Assembly (NCBI GenBank): GCA_003013855.2
Contig: PVNU02002828.1
Coordinates: 392,501 to 456,500 of the forward strand
Direction of reading: 5' to 3'
Origin: Liriodendron chinense
Taxonomy: Eukaryota > Streptophyta > Magnoliopsida > Magnoliales > Magnoliaceae
Length of the DNA: 64,000 bases
Positions 63,333 through 64,000 of this stretch are shown here, piece by piece. Each line of letters opens with the position of its first letter. Within the stretch, counting starts at the first letter, position 1. Made by a program: the position numbers and the translations under genes. Under the pieces are notes generated by a model that saw only the letters and a program-made list of their open reading frames with translations, was not told where the DNA came from and did no database searches.

Positions 63333-64000
63333 AATGAGGAGGTTCACGAAAGGGGGAGTGCTACTTAGGCCTTCAGCGGCTAGATTTGCATCAAACTTTA
63401 TAGTCTTTGAAAATTTGTACCAACATCAGAGGGAGTTGAGTAAGATGTTTGCTTCCTCAGATTGGTTGAGAAGAAGACATCAAAGACACAGGTTGAGGTT
63501 GTCAAGACCATGGAGGGTAACGAATATTGGAAAAGGGTCACAAACATCCTTAAGGTGATGAAGCGACTAATGAGGGTACACCGTCTTGTTGAAATCGATG
63601 AGGCACCTACCATGGGCTTCCTCTACGCTACCATGGATAAGGCCAAGATGGCAATTCGTCGTGATTTCAAAATAACATTATCTCTTAAAAGATGATCAAT
63701 AAGAGATGGACGCAACAGTTCCACCACGATCTTCATGCAGCAGGTTACTATGTAAATCCAATGTACAGATATGCCCGATTATTTGTCGAGGATGACAAGG
63801 TTGGTGTCGAGCTAAAGAATGAGATAAAGAGATTAGAGCCCGATTCAAATGTGCAAATATGGGCGTTGAATGAATTGGATACATTTGGAAATCGTTAGGG
63901 CAAATTTGAAGATGCTCTTGCACAACATGCAATACTTAAGTTGCAACCAGACGAATAGTGGACGAATTTTGGTGAGAATGCGAAGCTCTTCAAATAATTA
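63333..64000 (+). pseudogene. Older hAT transposase, 3' fragment, cut by the window end
   Basis: Frames encode VLLRPSAARFASNF, EIDEAPTMGFLYATMDKAK, HHDLHAAGYYVNPMYRYA and LNELDTFG, all parallel to the inner element, with stops and frameshifts. The dimerisation region lies beyond the window. Confidence 0.85.

Larger units (their letters stand above)
53820..64000 (+). mobile_element. Older hAT element, host of three later hAT insertions
   Basis: The left end CACATGTATAGCCTAACGG and following TAATACGTAACAGTAACAG resemble the left end of the element at 55475. A decayed transposase gene follows in pieces: 55403-55474, 60983-61997, 62223-62405 and 63333-64000. The right end lies outside the window. 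Insertions at 55475-60974, 61998-62214 and 62414-63324 interrupt it. Confidence 0.8.

Overview
This window is nuclear DNA of a flowering plant with large, transposon-filled introns and intergenic spaces. The evidence is plant-only gene families (a DUF1635 protein, a THESEUS-type CrRLK1L receptor kinase, an ATL RING-H2 ligase, a thylakoid-lumen PsbP-domain protein, an ABCB6/ABCB20-type transporter), GT-AG introns, Ty1/copia and hAT elements, and long AT-rich spacers. The abundant foldback repeats rich in GTGGGGCCCAC make me think of a woody magnoliid-type angiosperm, but that is a guess. No bacterial, viral or organellar gene was seen.

Layout. 1-3711: a tandem repeat, AT-rich intron-like DNA and the large 3' exon of a DUF1635 gene (+). 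3712-9517: non-coding DNA with MITEs and small duplications. 9518-12022: intact single-exon CrRLK1L receptor kinase (-), whose start codon is duplicated upstream as a five-codon uORF. 12414-18013: foldback repeats. 18014-21418: a Tourist-like element split by a 2.7 kb copia element. 21985-25900: more repeats. 25932-26630: intronless ATL-type RING-H2 gene (+). 27342-30417: further foldback repeats. 30975-43878: an eight-exon PsbP-domain gene (+) that I assembled by joining exons; all splice phases agree and give 233 aa. Its introns hold a second copia copy, a LINE tail, a 833-bp hAT element and a Tourist/foldback composite. 43879-50531: probable LTR-retrotransposon remnant. 50532-51761: last exon of an ABCB6/ABCB20-type transporter (-), with no other exon found in the window. 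52739-64000: hAT elements, including one decayed transposase element carrying three later hAT insertions.

The most interesting structures are repeats. First, nine copies of a ~400-bp near-palindromic core sit inside different terminal inverted repeats, as if one core has been carried by several transposon families. Second, two related hAT elements each have a homologous tandem array with a 150-168 bp period between the left end and the transposase gene. Third, two independently inserted copia copies share the same gag-protease-only structure, which suggests a replicating non-autonomous family.

The genes are unrelated in function (cell-wall signalling, ubiquitination, photosystem biogenesis, transport) and share no operon-like organisation, as expected in a plant genome.
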